Origin: an uncultured Flavobacteriales bacterium
GTDB lineage: Bacteria > Bacteroidota > Bacteroidia > Flavobacteriales_D > Crocinitomicaceae
Length of the DNA stretch: 64,000 bases
Assembly: GCA_913054135.1 (NCBI GenBank)
Contig: CAJXJK010000006.1
Coordinates: 62,001 to 126,000 of the forward strand
Reading direction: 5' to 3'
Part shown: positions 9,712-20,100 of the stretch, piece by piece
How positions within the stretch are numbered: the stretch's first letter is position 1
Layout of the letters: every line of letters begins with the position of its first letter
Notes under the pieces: model-generated
What the model was told of the DNA's origin: nothing
Database searches by the model: none
Seen by the model: the letters and a program-made list of their open reading frames with translations, nothing else
Translations under genes and position numbers: made by a program

Positions 9712-10086
9712 TTAAATCAAAGTAAAGATATTCGGGTTCAATTTTTTCGGAGGAGTCTCGCAATCAAGGTATCCTTTCTCGCAGAGTTCTGAAAATTTGA
9801 ACTGAATAATAACCGTTTCTTCGTTGAACTCAAAAGTCACTAAACATAAATCATCAGGGCTGTCAGCAAAGCCATTCTTATAAAATCGTTGAAATCTTAA
9901 GTTAGAGACTCCATTAGGAAGAGCAACATTGCTTGATTCTGTCAAGTTGAAATTGCCGTGTCGAGAATGCTCTTCGGCTTCTGGCAATGGAATGACAATT
10001 TTGTCAAATGCTAAACTGGAATTTGGGCTAAATGTTAAACCCAAACCTAGTAAGAAACTGTAAATCAAAAACTTTCGCCTTTTCAT
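9712..10086 (-). CDS. Small exported protein, unknown function
   Basis: About 124 residues from the ATG at 10086 (an alternative ATG at 10095 would overlap the pirin gene by 8 bases). The N-terminus MKRRKFLIYSFLLGLGLTF carries a twin arginine followed by K-F-L and a hydrophobic stretch, so a Tat-type signal is possible, although the hydrophobic core would also fit Sec. The mature part is about 95 residues, beta-rich, with two cysteine-containing loops (SELCEKGYLDCE). I do not recognise the family. The start is 1 base after the pirin stop, so it is very probably the second gene of a pirin operon. Confidence 0.6.
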   Translation of the reverse strand: MKRRKFLIYSFLLGLGLTFSPNSSLAFDKIVIPLPEAEEHSRHGNFNLTESSNVALPNGVSNLRFQRFYKNGFADSPDDLCLVTFEFNEETVIIQFKFSELCEKGYLDCETPPKKLNPNIFTLI

Positions 10087-10087
10087 A

Positions 10088-10957
10088 TTATTCAAATTCT
10101 TCTGTTAATATACCCATTTTTCCGCTTTGGTAGTCTAAAATTGCTTGTCTAATTTCATCTTCTGTGTTCATAACGAAAGGTCCGTAAGTGCTAAGCTCTT
10201 CATTAATGGGAGCTCCAGACAATAAGATGATTTTACAATCTTCTAAACATTTAATTGCAATTTCTGTTCCATCATTATTAAAATGAACCATTTTCTTACC
10301 ACTAATCTCTGTTTCTGAATTAATCTTAGCACTTCCTTCAAGTTGATATATCAATGCATTATAATTCTCAGGAATAGGAATTTTGGTTGATGCTCCTTTT
10401 ATTAAATTCATTCTTAGAATTAACACATCACTGTATGGTTCTATGGGGCCTTTTTTATCAAATACTTCTCCGGCCACCAAAGCAATTGTAGACTTTTCAT
10501 CTGATAACGTAATGGTTGGAGTCTCTTCTTTCGAAATTGGCTGATAATTGGCCTTATCCATTTTGTTTTGAGATGGCGCATTTATCCAGAATTGAATAAT
10601 TTCAAAAGTTCCACCTTCTTCTGCCAGCTCTTTAGCTGGTCTTTCAGAATGAACTATACCTGACCCAGAATTCATCCATTGAGTTCCGCCTGAATAAACA
10701 ACTGCTGATGTTCCTAATGAATCTCTATGATGAACTCCGCCATTGAATATGAAAGTTACCGGTGAAAAACCTCTGTGTGGATGTGGCCCCACTCCCACTT
10801 TTGATTGATGTTGACCTGATTTGAGATCATCCTTCCAATGATGAATCAATAAAAAAGGGTCAATTTGATTGACTCCTTTAAACGGTAAGGCTTGATCTAG
10901 TATGGTGCCGCCCATATTGATTTTAAAGGCCGGTACTATTTGTTTTATTGATCTCAT
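10088..10957 (-). CDS. Pirin-family bicupin protein
   Basis: About 289 residues from the ATG at 10957 (MRSIKQIVPAFKINMGG); an in-frame ATG at 10984 would add nine residues that do not look family-like. The N-terminal cupin carries the pirin iron-binding histidines: DPFLLIHHW, GVGPHPHRGFSPVTF, and the HSERPAKE-type motif (GSGIVHSERPA). The C-terminal half is a second cupin. Pirins are nuclear cofactors or quercetinase-like enzymes, and in bacteria often respond to oxidative stress; the reaction here is not determined. Probably co-transcribed with the small exported gene downstream. Confidence 0.9.
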   Translation of the reverse strand: MRSIKQIVPAFKINMGGTILDQALPFKGVNQIDPFLLIHHWKDDLKSGQHQSKVGVGPHPHRGFSPVTFIFNGGVHHRDSLGTSAVVYSGGTQWMNSGSGIVHSERPAKELAEEGGTFEIIQFWINAPSQNKMDKANYQPISKEETPTITLSDEKSTIALVAGEVFDKKGPIEPYSDVLILRMNLIKGASTKIPIPENYNALIYQLEGSAKINSETEISGKKMVHFNNDGTEIAIKCLEDCKIILLSGAPINEELSTYGPFVMNTEDEIRQAILDYQSGKMGILTEEFE

Positions 10958-11020
10958 GACATTAGATTTTTCACTAAGATACAAATAATAGATGTTTAAA
11001 CATGTTTGTTTTAAATAAAT

Positions 11021-11746
11021 CTATATTTCATCTAAAGCCTCGTACTTATTTAGATGATAAACGTAGTATCCCATACTAAAAACGGCAATCACTGAAAATG
11101 CATGCCAAAGAAAATGAGTTCCTTGTGGTAAGTATTCAGCTAAGTGATTTTCTGAAGGATAATCTAGAAGTCGAAATAATAAGGCAGTGCCCAAAGAAAC
11201 AAGACTTAACAAAACGAGGTTTATCTTGAACCAATTGGTTTTGAATAGAATGATTACAATAGGAATGAAATATGACGCACCAACAATCAAGTATGCTATG
11301 TTAGGTCCTAATTGGTCTAGAGCAGGAATCTTACTTAAAAAGAAAAGGCATGATAAGCCTAGGATATAAAAACCGGCAACAATTGCAATTGCTTTTAAAA
11401 TACTATTGGTTAGTCTTGACCATAAATAAGAAGACAAAATAAACGACATAAATGAAGCAGGTAAAAAGTCAAGAAACAAGAAAACTTCAGAGCTTCTGAA
11501 AGCGTGGTAAAGAGTAGATCCTAAGCCATTAATAAATAAGAATGGCAATATTAAAAGGATGATGTAGTTTTTCTTGTACTCCCCTCTCAGCTTGAATAAC
11601 CAGAAAATAATTGGAATAAAAAATAAGAGAGATGAGTATGCGTTCCAAGGTTCTTTAATAAACTCGTCGGCATGAAATTCATGATAAAACGGTCCTCCGT
11701 CTAGTATTAAATCTTCTCTAATTTTTATACCAAGGCTGTCTAACAT
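11021..11746 (-). CDS. CREST-superfamily (alkaline ceramidase-like) integral membrane protein
   Basis: About 241 residues with seven predicted membrane helices. The CREST signature can be read: EPWNAYSSLLFF after the first loop, S-x3-H in GLGSTLYHAF, an aspartate in FLFLDFLP and H-x3-H in GTHFLWHAFS near the C-terminus. In ceramidases and adiponectin receptors these residues bind zinc and hydrolyse an amide bond. That suggests a membrane lipid amidase or ceramidase-like enzyme, which would fit a sphingolipid-making Bacteroidota, though the substrate is inferred. The ATG at 11746 is preferred to the TTG at 11749. Transcribed divergently from the gene at 11792. Confidence 0.75.
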   Translation of the reverse strand: MLDSLGIKIREDLILDGGPFYHEFHADEFIKEPWNAYSSLLFFIPIIFWLFKLRGEYKKNYIILLILPFLFINGLGSTLYHAFRSSEVFLFLDFLPASFMSFILSSYLWSRLTNSILKAIAIVAGFYILGLSCLFFLSKIPALDQLGPNIAYLIVGASYFIPIVIILFKTNWFKINLVLLSLVSLGTALLFRLLDYPSENHLAEYLPQGTHFLWHAFSVIAVFSMGYYVYHLNKYEALDEI

Positions 11747-11791
11747 CAATTAAGTTTCATCTTTGTAATCATAAAATTAGCATATTTAATC

Positions 11792-12313
11792 ATGGATTAT
11801 CAATTTAAAAGTACGCTCGGACACAAGACAAATGATTCTTTGGGTTGGAATTTTAGGATTGTTGTACCAGATGACGTAATGGATCACTTCAAATCTGGTG
11901 ATAAAAGAGTCATTTGCACAATTAATGATAGTGCTCAACTACATTGTGCTTTAATGTCAAATGGAGATGGTACTTATTTTATTATGACAAACGCGAACTT
12001 TAGAAAAGTAAATAAGCTGAATGAAGGAGATGAAGTCTTTGTCAAGTTAAAAGTAGATGATAGCAAGTATGGGATGTATGTCCCTGATTTCTTTGAAGAA
12101 CTTTGTTTTCAGGACCCTGAAGCTGACGTGCTATTTCATAAATTAACGGCTGGAAAACAAAGAACGCTTCTACATATCATTTCTAAATTGAAGAGTGAAG
12201 AAAAGCAATTAGAGAAATCGCTCATAATCTTTGATTACTTGAAATCGGTAAATGGGAAAATTGACTTTAAAGAATTAAATGAAGCTTTCAAAACCAGTAG
12301 GTTCAAGAAATAG
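11792..12313 (+). CDS. YdeI/OmdA-like protein (DUF1905 plus OmdA region)
   Basis: 173 residues, no signal peptide. The first ~95 residues fit the DUF1905 beta-barrel pattern: a W-x-F-x-I-V-V-P strand, a G-D-K-R-V strand, ...NGDGTYFIMTNANFRK and NEGDEVFVKLKVDDS. The rest fits the YdeI/OmpD-associated region with a helical end (AGKQRTLLHIISKLKSEE). Such proteins are common in Bacteroidota and their role is unknown; probably cytoplasmic. It converges on the OmpA-like gene with a 3-base gap and no visible terminator. Confidence 0.75.
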   Translation: MDYQFKSTLGHKTNDSLGWNFRIVVPDDVMDHFKSGDKRVICTINDSAQLHCALMSNGDGTYFIMTNANFRKVNKLNEGDEVFVKLKVDDSKYGMYVPDFFEELCFQDPEADVLFHKLTAGKQRTLLHIISKLKSEEKQLEKSLIIFDYLKSVNGKIDFKELNEAFKTSRFKK

Positions 12314-12316
12314 CTA

Positions 12317-14605
12317 TTAATAAACTCTAATCTCAGCTCTTCTATTTAAAGCGTCATTGTCTTGAGAGATAAGACCTGCTTCACCATATGCATTCACAAT
12401 AAATCGGTTCTTAGAGATTCCTTTTTTCGTGAAATATGCTACGACCCAATCCCCTCTTTTACCAGAAAGAACCAAATTGTATTCATCAGAATTTTTCGCA
12501 TCAGCATAAGCATTCACTTCTATCTTCAATGCAGGATTAGATTTGAGTTCCTTTAACAGTTTAGATAGCTTTGACACATCCTTGCTTTTAGCATTACTCT
12601 TATTTGAATCAAAGTATACAGTTACAATTGCGTGATCAGTTTGAAGTGCAAAATCAAGTGAATCTTCTCCAACATGTGTAATTGTGTTGTCAGTTTCAAA
12701 TCCAAGAGGTTTGTAGATAAAGTAATCGTTCTGACCTCTTCTTAGCTGAGCAATTTTCTTTCCGTTTCTATCAAAGATGTAGAGTGTGAAATCTTCAAGT
12801 AGCATATCTTCATCTTTCTCAGCCACTTTGAAAAGAACATTGTCTTCAAGAGGTAAGTTTCTGAATCTGAAGTTTCCGTTTTTATCAGTATTCGTCTCTT
12901 CTAATAAGAAACCATCTTCGCTATACGCCTGAACTTTAAGTCCATCACCGAATTCATTACTTAGGTTTTTATATTCAAAATAACCTGAAATAGTTTGAGA
13001 TTCTAGTTCGAACATATCTTCATCTTCTTCTATCACAGAAAGAGAATTAGCATAGGTAGGTTTCAATTTTCTGTAATTGAATGACCCTGATTCTGAACCT
13101 TTTAATTGAGCTACAACATTTCCTTTTTGATCAAAAATTAATAATATCAAATCATCAGAGTTTTCAGGAACCTTTAGTAGATAGTTCTCTTCCATGTCTA
13201 ACTTTTTGAAATCGAAGTTTCCATGTTCATCAGTGAATGTTGTAAACTTTAAATTTCCATCTTCATCTTCAAGAACAACTTTTAATTCATTTGGGTATTC
13301 ACCAGGGATCTTTTCATATATGAATTGACCTGACAAGTGTCCTTGATTCAATTCCAGATCTATCATGTCTTCAGGAATAAGAGCTAGTGTACCACCGTTT
13401 TCATACTCTAGTTTTTTGTATGTGAATGAGCCTTTTTCGTCAGTTACCAAGTCTGTTACGGCATTTCCGTCTTTATCGAAAATAGTTAAGTATAAATCAT
13501 CTTCACTTTTAGCTTTGATTTGATATTTACCATCATAATCAATGTTTTGGAATTTAAAGGCACCATCTTTATCGGTTGTTGTCTCAAACAATAATTCATC
13601 ATCTTCATCAACGACCATTACTTTCAATCCGGAAGGATTACCATCAATTGTACGGTAAGTGAATTTACCAGCCAATTCATTTTTGACAGTGACTTTCTTC
13701 TCCATGTCAAAGTAGAAAATATCATCTACTCCACTTTCATTGCTTGAATAAAATCCTTTTTCCATTCCGGGATACACAAAGATTCCGAAATCATCTTGAG
13801 GTCCATTTAATCCAATTGCAGGACGTGGTTTGTCTAAAGCTTGTTCTAACACTTTCCAATAAATATCCAAGCCTCCTTGACCTCCTGATTTATCAGAGGC
13901 AAAAAACATGAATCCATCCACTAAATGAGGGAATACCTCATTGTCTTTTGAATTAATCCCGCTAAGATTCACAGGTGACTGCCATTGGCTTTGGCTCACC
14001 TCTGAGTAAAAGATATCTTTACCTCCAACCGATCCGGTCATATCTGAAGCAAAGTACAATCTCTTAGTTTTGGAATCATAGAATGGATGTCCGAAAGAGA
14101 AATCAGTGTTGTTGAAAGGAAATTCAACAGGTTTACCCCATGACTTACCTTCTTTGATAAGCATGTATAATTGAGGTCTCATTTTACTCTTATTCTTTCT
14201 AAGTTTTCTTGGGATCTCTTTCACCTGAGTATAAAACAATGTATCACCCGTAATAGACAAACACATTGGTCCTGTATGGCTATTTGTCATTAGGTCTTGC
14301 GACACAAGGCTCACATTTTTGATTTTAACGTCTTGCCCTATGTCCCCTTTAATTTTCCCTTCAAAGAGGTTTAATCTGTTTAGTCTTTTCCAATTGTTTT
14401 CACCAAAATTCGTCAGGTCATATTCTCTTGCAGATGTGAAATAGAAAGAGTCACCATAAATAAATGGTGAAAAGTCTGAAGTCTTGGAGTTAAAGCCTTT
14501 GATCGGTTTTGAGTCACATTGAATTTCAACCTCAAGTATCTCATAGGTTTGAGAGAAACCAACAAAAGAGCTCAATAGAAATATGAAAGCAAATACTCTT
14601 GTCAT
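12317..14605 (-). CDS. OmpA-family outer-membrane protein with PD40 propeller and three ~115-residue repeats
   Basis: About 762 residues from the ATG at 14605, 1 base after the PorP/SprF stop; this start gives a signal peptide ending SFVGFSQ. Order: signal peptide; a WD40-like (PD40) beta-propeller region (residues ~30-300; motifs such as LYFASDMTGSVGGKDIFYSE and FFASDKSGGQGGLDIYW); three tandem beta-sandwich repeats (~310-655); and a C-terminal OmpA domain (YFDSNKSNAKS ... NAYADAKNSDEYNLVLSGKR) that would bind peptidoglycan. PorE- and SprE-like OmpA proteins of this build accompany PorP/SprF genes in T9SS loci and anchor secreted partners to the cell wall. It is the last gene of the beta-helix operon. 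Confidence 0.9.
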   Translation of the reverse strand: MTRVFAFIFLLSSFVGFSQTYEILEVEIQCDSKPIKGFNSKTSDFSPFIYGDSFYFTSAREYDLTNFGENNWKRLNRLNLFEGKIKGDIGQDVKIKNVSLVSQDLMTNSHTGPMCLSITGDTLFYTQVKEIPRKLRKNKSKMRPQLYMLIKEGKSWGKPVEFPFNNTDFSFGHPFYDSKTKRLYFASDMTGSVGGKDIFYSEVSQSQWQSPVNLSGINSKDNEVFPHLVDGFMFFASDKSGGQGGLDIYWKVLEQALDKPRPAIGLNGPQDDFGIFVYPGMEKGFYSSNESGVDDIFYFDMEKKVTVKNELAGKFTYRTIDGNPSGLKVMVVDEDDELLFETTTDKDGAFKFQNIDYDGKYQIKAKSEDDLYLTIFDKDGNAVTDLVTDEKGSFTYKKLEYENGGTLALIPEDMIDLELNQGHLSGQFIYEKIPGEYPNELKVVLEDEDGNLKFTTFTDEHGNFDFKKLDMEENYLLKVPENSDDLILLIFDQKGNVVAQLKGSESGSFNYRKLKPTYANSLSVIEEDEDMFELESQTISGYFEYKNLSNEFGDGLKVQAYSEDGFLLEETNTDKNGNFRFRNLPLEDNVLFKVAEKDEDMLLEDFTLYIFDRNGKKIAQLRRGQNDYFIYKPLGFETDNTITHVGEDSLDFALQTDHAIVTVYFDSNKSNAKSKDVSKLSKLLKELKSNPALKIEVNAYADAKNSDEYNLVLSGKRGDWVVAYFTKKGISKNRFIVNAYGEAGLISQDNDALNRRAEIRVY
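12640..13675 (-). repeat. Three tandem repeats within the OmpA-like protein
   Basis: Three coding repeats of about 345 bases. Each starts near a 'G-x-F-x-Y-x-x-L' strand, contains 'TD-x-x-G-x-F-x-F', then 'L-x-L-x-I-F-D-x-x-G-x-x-V-x-x-L', and ends in an acidic stretch. The pattern suggests repeated carboxypeptidase-regulatory or SdrD-like beta-sandwiches. Confidence 0.7.
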
Positions 14606-14606
14606 T

Positions 14607-15527
14607 TTATAGATATCTTGGTGAAATAGTTTGGTTATTCTTAAGATTAAAGTCAAATCCTAATAAAATCTCGTGTGATCCGCTATTGAACCCTCCTAAT
14701 TTATTAAGGTTTGCATCATATGCATATCCGATTCTCATGAAGTCGGTAATGTTAATGTCAGTCATGAGAACTACTGAAGAAGTGTTTCTTACCCCTATTC
14801 CAACCCAAACTCTTTTATAAAGTAAAGCAGCAATATTGATATCAAGATTTGCGGGAGCACCAGGAACTATTTTCAACATGAATGATGGCTTCAATATGAA
14901 GTTTCTTTTAAGCTCCCATACGTAACCAGCATTAGCCATGAAATGTCTTCTTAGAGCCATTGTAGTTGTTACACTATCTTGAGGGTCATCATATCTAAAG
15001 ACATGTTTTGTCAAGTGGTTTGCAGATAAACCAACATAAAACTTAGTTTTATAGTAGTACATTCCAAAATCAAAACTTGGAACAATTGCACTTTCTTTAC
15101 TTCCTAAATCTAGCTGATCACCATCTTCTTTGAAATTAAGAAGTGATCTATCAAAAATACTATTGTAGATCCCTCCTCTAAGCCCAAATGCCAGTTTTGA
15201 ATCTTTCAACTTTAATATATACGCTGCTGTTCCAGCCGCGATAATGTTTCTAGTTGGTCCTATTTGGTCGTGAGCTAAATTCACTCCCCAAGCGAGACCA
15301 GACTTCATAGCAGGTGCATGTATTGCAAAACTCTGTGTACTAGGTGCCCCTGGCATTCCAACCCACTGACTTCTGTGCAGTAAAACTGCAGAATATGAAT
15401 TTCTAGATCCTGCGTATGCGGGATTAATCGCAAAAGGATTAAACATGTATTGACTGTATATAGCATCTTGCTGAGCATTCACATGCGCACCAACAACTAA
15501 AGCCAAGAAAAGTAAAACTTTTTTCAT
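14607..15527 (-). CDS. PorP/SprF-family type IX secretion outer-membrane protein
   Basis: About 307 residues starting at the ATG at 15527 (MKKVLLFLALVVGAHVNAQQ, a signal peptide); an upstream extension in the same frame would overlap the previous gene. The mature start DAIYSQYMFNPFAINPAYAGS is the hallmark of PorP/SprF proteins, quoted here as QYMFNPFAINPAYAGS. The rest alternates like a beta-barrel and ends in the FDFNLKNN-type strand. SprF is needed for export of the adhesin SprB in Flavobacterium, and genes of this family usually sit next to their T9SS cargo, as here. The start is 4 bases after the stop of the NHL gene. Confidence 0.92.
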   Translation of the reverse strand: MKKVLLFLALVVGAHVNAQQDAIYSQYMFNPFAINPAYAGSRNSYSAVLLHRSQWVGMPGAPSTQSFAIHAPAMKSGLAWGVNLAHDQIGPTRNIIAAGTAAYILKLKDSKLAFGLRGGIYNSIFDRSLLNFKEDGDQLDLGSKESAIVPSFDFGMYYYKTKFYVGLSANHLTKHVFRYDDPQDSVTTTMALRRHFMANAGYVWELKRNFILKPSFMLKIVPGAPANLDINIAALLYKRVWVGIGVRNTSSVVLMTDINITDFMRIGYAYDANLNKLGGFNSGSHEILLGFDFNLKNNQTISPRYL

Positions 15528-15531
15528 CTTC

Positions 15532-17154
15532 TTACTTTGTGACAGATATCCATTTCGAAAAATTGACATTGTCGGATTCAAATATATAGAAATATGTGCC
15601 ACCTTCGACGGCAACTCCAAATTCATTGGAGCCATTCCAGTACACATTTTCGTTATCGTAATTTTGTATGTATTTTATTCTATCTCCCCAGCGATTGAAT
15701 ACAGCAACTTCGTTTGTTTGGTTTGTAGAAGCCTGATTGATATGCAAATAGTCATTAATCCCGTCTCCATTGGGTGAAAATGCATTTATTTCTTCCTCTT
15801 CTTCTGATGGTTGATCACAAGGTGAAACTTGAACTATGAAATAAGCACAATCGTCTTGGCCAGGACAAGTTCCCTTGGCGATTGCATAAAAAGTTGTCGT
15901 TTGCTGTAATGTTGGGTAAATCTCAGATCCAGAGCCAGCATCATCTCCGCCACATGAACCAGCATACCATTGCCAATAATCTTGTGAATTTAAGTCACCT
16001 GAAAGACTAAGCGTAATTTGCTCATTACAACTGATAGTATCAGATGTGCTGGCTGTTATTGTTGGTACCGAAGCGACAACACATGCGCTAATACTTTTAA
16101 CTGTTTCAAAAGATATATCTGAGAAATACACTACTCCATTATCATCTACATGAATTCCCAATGGCTCTCCAACTTGTGAACCTAGTGGGTCATCTTCTAT
16201 TATTGAATTACCTAAAGTACCATCACCAGCAATAGTATAAACTCTACCATCAGAAACGTCAACTTTTTTTACTTTATAATTGTCGTTATCAGGAATATAA
16301 ATATTTCCCGCATTATCAACTGAAACTGAATGTACCGCATTTAAAGATGCAGAAGTTGCAATTGTTCCGTCTGGTGAATCTCCAAGGCTTCCAGTTCCTG
16401 CTACCGTTGAAACAATCGCAGTTTGTTGATTAATTTTTCTAATTTTCCCTACCGTAGGTTCTCCAATGTAGATATTGTTTTGATCATCAATATCAATATC
16501 AATATCAAAAATGTAATCAAAAGTTGCAGAAGCTATAGGTCCATCTGAAGAACTAAAAGTCCCTGCAATTCCAGAGACCGTATAAAGAGTTCCATCTGTT
16601 TGTATCCTTCTCACTATTGCATTTAAAGATTCAACAAAATAGACTAAACCATCTGTTCCAATACAAATTCCCTGTGGAGCTCCTAGTGATGCTGAAGTAG
16701 CTGGTGTAGAATCAGGAGCATAAGTTCCAGTACCGCTTCCTGCCACATGATGCACACTGCTGTCTGTCAGATTAACTTTAAAAATTTTGTCTAAGCCGGC
16801 ATCACTAAAATATAGATAGTTGTCGTGATAGGTGATTCCAGAAGGAGACGTTATGGCAAAATTTGGAGACAAATCTGTGTTTGTTCCTTCGCCAGGTAAA
16901 CCTGTACCCACAATTGTTGTAATCTCTTTAGAAACGCCATCCACCTTTCTGATAGCACTGTTTCCTTGGTCAGAAAAATAAATATTTCCTTGAAGATCAG
17001 TGGTTAAATCCCAAGGGTGCTCTAATTGTGCATCAACTGCTAGACCGCCATCTCCTGAGTACCCCAAGGTTCCATCACCCGCAACCAGCTTAAGCACCTG
17101 TCCATAAGACAATGAGCAAACAAAAAGTAACGATATGTAAATATATTTTATCAT
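15532..17154 (-). CDS. NHL-repeat secreted protein with T9SS type B C-terminal domain
   Basis: About 540 residues from the ATG at 17154, which overlaps the stop of the giant gene (ATGA), so translation is probably coupled. A signal peptide ends near SLSYGQ. Residues ~20-345 hold about six NHL beta-propeller repeats (for example GDGTLGYSGDGGLAVDAQL and GNIYFSDQGNSAIRKV). An Ig-like segment follows (~350-450), and then the gliding-motility-associated C-terminal domain (AFSPNGDGINDYLHI ... VFNRWGDRIKY ... GTYFYIFE), the type B T9SS sorting signal. It is likely exported to the cell surface together with the beta-helix protein. Confidence 0.92.
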   Translation of the reverse strand: MIKYIYISLLFVCSLSYGQVLKLVAGDGTLGYSGDGGLAVDAQLEHPWDLTTDLQGNIYFSDQGNSAIRKVDGVSKEITTIVGTGLPGEGTNTDLSPNFAITSPSGITYHDNYLYFSDAGLDKIFKVNLTDSSVHHVAGSGTGTYAPDSTPATSASLGAPQGICIGTDGLVYFVESLNAIVRRIQTDGTLYTVSGIAGTFSSSDGPIASATFDYIFDIDIDIDDQNNIYIGEPTVGKIRKINQQTAIVSTVAGTGSLGDSPDGTIATSASLNAVHSVSVDNAGNIYIPDNDNYKVKKVDVSDGRVYTIAGDGTLGNSIIEDDPLGSQVGEPLGIHVDDNGVVYFSDISFETVKSISACVVASVPTITASTSDTISCNEQITLSLSGDLNSQDYWQWYAGSCGGDDAGSGSEIYPTLQQTTTFYAIAKGTCPGQDDCAYFIVQVSPCDQPSEEEEEINAFSPNGDGINDYLHINQASTNQTNEVAVFNRWGDRIKYIQNYDNENVYWNGSNEFGVAVEGGTYFYIFESDNVNFSKWISVTK

Positions 17155-20100
17155 TCCACTATTTGAACCCAACCTGCTTGATCTTGAGAGCCTCCTACAT
17201 TAACAACATAGAAATATGTTCCTGCTGGAACCTTCTTACCATTTGTTCTAGTACCATCCCAAATAACATCTGAATTATTGTAATTAACGAACTTAATCAT
17301 TGCATCTCCCCATCTATTGTAAATGTATACCTCATTTTCAGGGAAACCTTCAATACCATCTATGAACCAAAAATCATTCATCCCATCATTGTTTGGTGAA
17401 AAAGCATTGTAAGTCTCTACAAAACAACTGTCAGATGGTAATAACGTAATTGAGATAGTGTCTCTATAAACACAACCGTTAACATCAATGATTTCAACAT
17501 AGAAATCTTCTGGTGTAGAAATTACTGCAGATGTCAATGAATCAGTTAAATCTCCAGTGATCTGAGTAGATGACGACCAAGAATAAGTTTCTCCTCCGTA
17601 TGCGTTCAATTCAATTTCAGAAGTTAAACAAGTAGCGAAATCATCTCCTACTCCAAGACCTGAGAGGTCAGACAATAGGTAATTAGCACTATCTGGTTCT
17701 GAAACACATCCATTCAAGGCCGTTGACACAACATAGAAATAGTTATCTCCAGGGTTTAATGTGCTTGGTGTAAACGAAATGGTAGCTGACAATGAAGTTG
17801 TTAGTGAAGGGTCATCATACCATGCATAAGATTCACCAGTAACACCTGTTACATTCAAACTAGCAATTACGTCATTAGGACAATAGATACTGTCAACAAC
17901 TATAATTGGAGGAGCAGCAGGACTAGCAAGAACTTCAACCGTCAAATTAGAATCAGTTGGGCAGGCTCCGTTCGTAAGATAGGTAATGTCATATAATCCA
18001 GGTCCTAAAATGATTTCACCAGTTGAAGCATCAATAGCACCGCTCGTAGTTGACGACCAAGTTCCTCCTGGAGTACCAACTGTTATTGAGGGAGTTGATC
18101 CGAAGCAGAAGTCAGGATAGTCAACAGAATTGTCATCTAACATTTCAGCTGTCACGAATATGGTGTCCTTTTCATCACAAAACCCAACTGTATGAATAAC
18201 TTCATAGGTTGTACCCGGAACTGATGTTGTAATTTCTCCGGATGCAATATCAATAACACCACCATTATCTATCTCCCAAGAACCGCCTGCTTCAATTATA
18301 TTATATGGAAAAGCCGAAGCTCCAGGACAGAAATTATCAAAATCAAATGATTCATCAATAATGTCAGTAATGTCATCAACTGTTATTGGGACAAGTAATG
18401 AATAACAACCTAAAGTCTGATCTTCGATTTGAACATTGAACGTTCCTGCAGTTATTGCGAGAGTGTCAATTGAAGTTAAGTAAGGACCGTCAGAGAAGGT
18501 GTATCCATAATTTCCAGATCCACCACTAGAATTTGTGATCACAGTATCAATTACGATAGAACCGAAACCGTTTCCGCAAGTATCAGGAATTACTGTGTAA
18601 TTAAATGGCAAGTCAGGCCCAGGATTCAGCACAACTGTTTGTGTTCGAGCACATCCATTTAAGTAAATGGCGTCAACAAGATAAGTTCCTGCAGGTCTTG
18701 TAATTGTGTCTCCGTTAATACCATAAGTGGTATCGGTTGGTACATTTGAAGTAAAGTAATAAGCACCAGGTGCTGAAATATTGATAACACCATCATCTGA
18801 TCCGAAACAAGTTTCATCAATAGTTGTAGGTGCTGGGAATGTTGGTGGTGCGGTTACTGAAAATTGTTGGCTAAACTCAGATGTATTGCCCCAAACTCCA
18901 GTTATAGTAGCTGTAATGACATCATTTGCCGCTAACGTCAACCCCAAGTCAATTTCAATAGTATCTATATTTGTTTCTGGGCTGAAAAAGTAATTTCCAA
19001 GGAAGATTTCACCTTCTCCATAAGTACTAACATCAGGTGTTGGGTTTCGATAGAATTGTACAGAATAATTAGGAAGAGCGTTAGAAGCATAAAACATGAA
19101 ACCAACATGTGTATTACCATCTGCACAATTCCAAGCCGATAATATTTCTGGCTGATCAATTCCATAATTAGGGAGTAAGATATTGGCATTGTTAGTGTCA
19201 TTGAGAGTAACCATTCCGTCACCAAACAAGTCGATTCCCTGTTGATCGTTATCGTAAATTGAATTACCTTTAAAAGAACCCAGAGTTGAGAGGAAAGGTA
19301 CATTGATTCCGGTAAGGCAATTGGTAATCACATTTGCTGAATCTGAGCCAACAGTCTCTGTCCCAATCCATGTTGAATTAGAGCCCTGAATGTGAATTCC
19401 ACTGCCTCCAATGTCTGAATCACCGCCTACTGGGTTTAGACCAATCGTATTTCCAATAATAATCGTTTCGTTAGCTCCACCTTCGAGTCTGATTCCATCC
19501 GCACTTAATCCTCCAATATAGTTTCCATCATTCGAGCCGCCACCACCAATAATATTATTCTTGGCATTGTCTAGAATATGAATTCCGTTATTTGAGGTAA
19601 ATGTTGAATTATTCACTGCAATATTGATGCTGTTATTCAGTACTACATTTGAATCTGTGGCAAGACCTGTTATAACAACATGATCAGGAACATTCCCTCC
19701 TATTATATTAGGGTCCGTACCCCCAATAGTGTTGTTTTGGGCACCATCTGTAATGATAACATTAGCAGTAGCATTGGGGAAGCTAGAATTTCCAGTTATG
19801 TCTACCCCTATTCTATTCCCTTCAACAGTATTAAATTCAGTACCAGGCCCAAAGATTGCAACCCCAAATGAAGAATTCCCAGAAATCACATTAATGTCAT
19901 CAATCACGTTACTTACTGAAGCTGTATCAATAGCGACTCCCGTTACTTGATCGTTGACACCTGAAGGAGCTGTTCCACCACCACCAACATCATCATTCCC
20001 AATAAAGTTGGCTTTGATAGAGTTTGAATCCGAACCTTTGATACGTATACCCGCATTGCCGTTTGCCGTAATCACATTTTCTAAACCATTAGTTGAGTTT

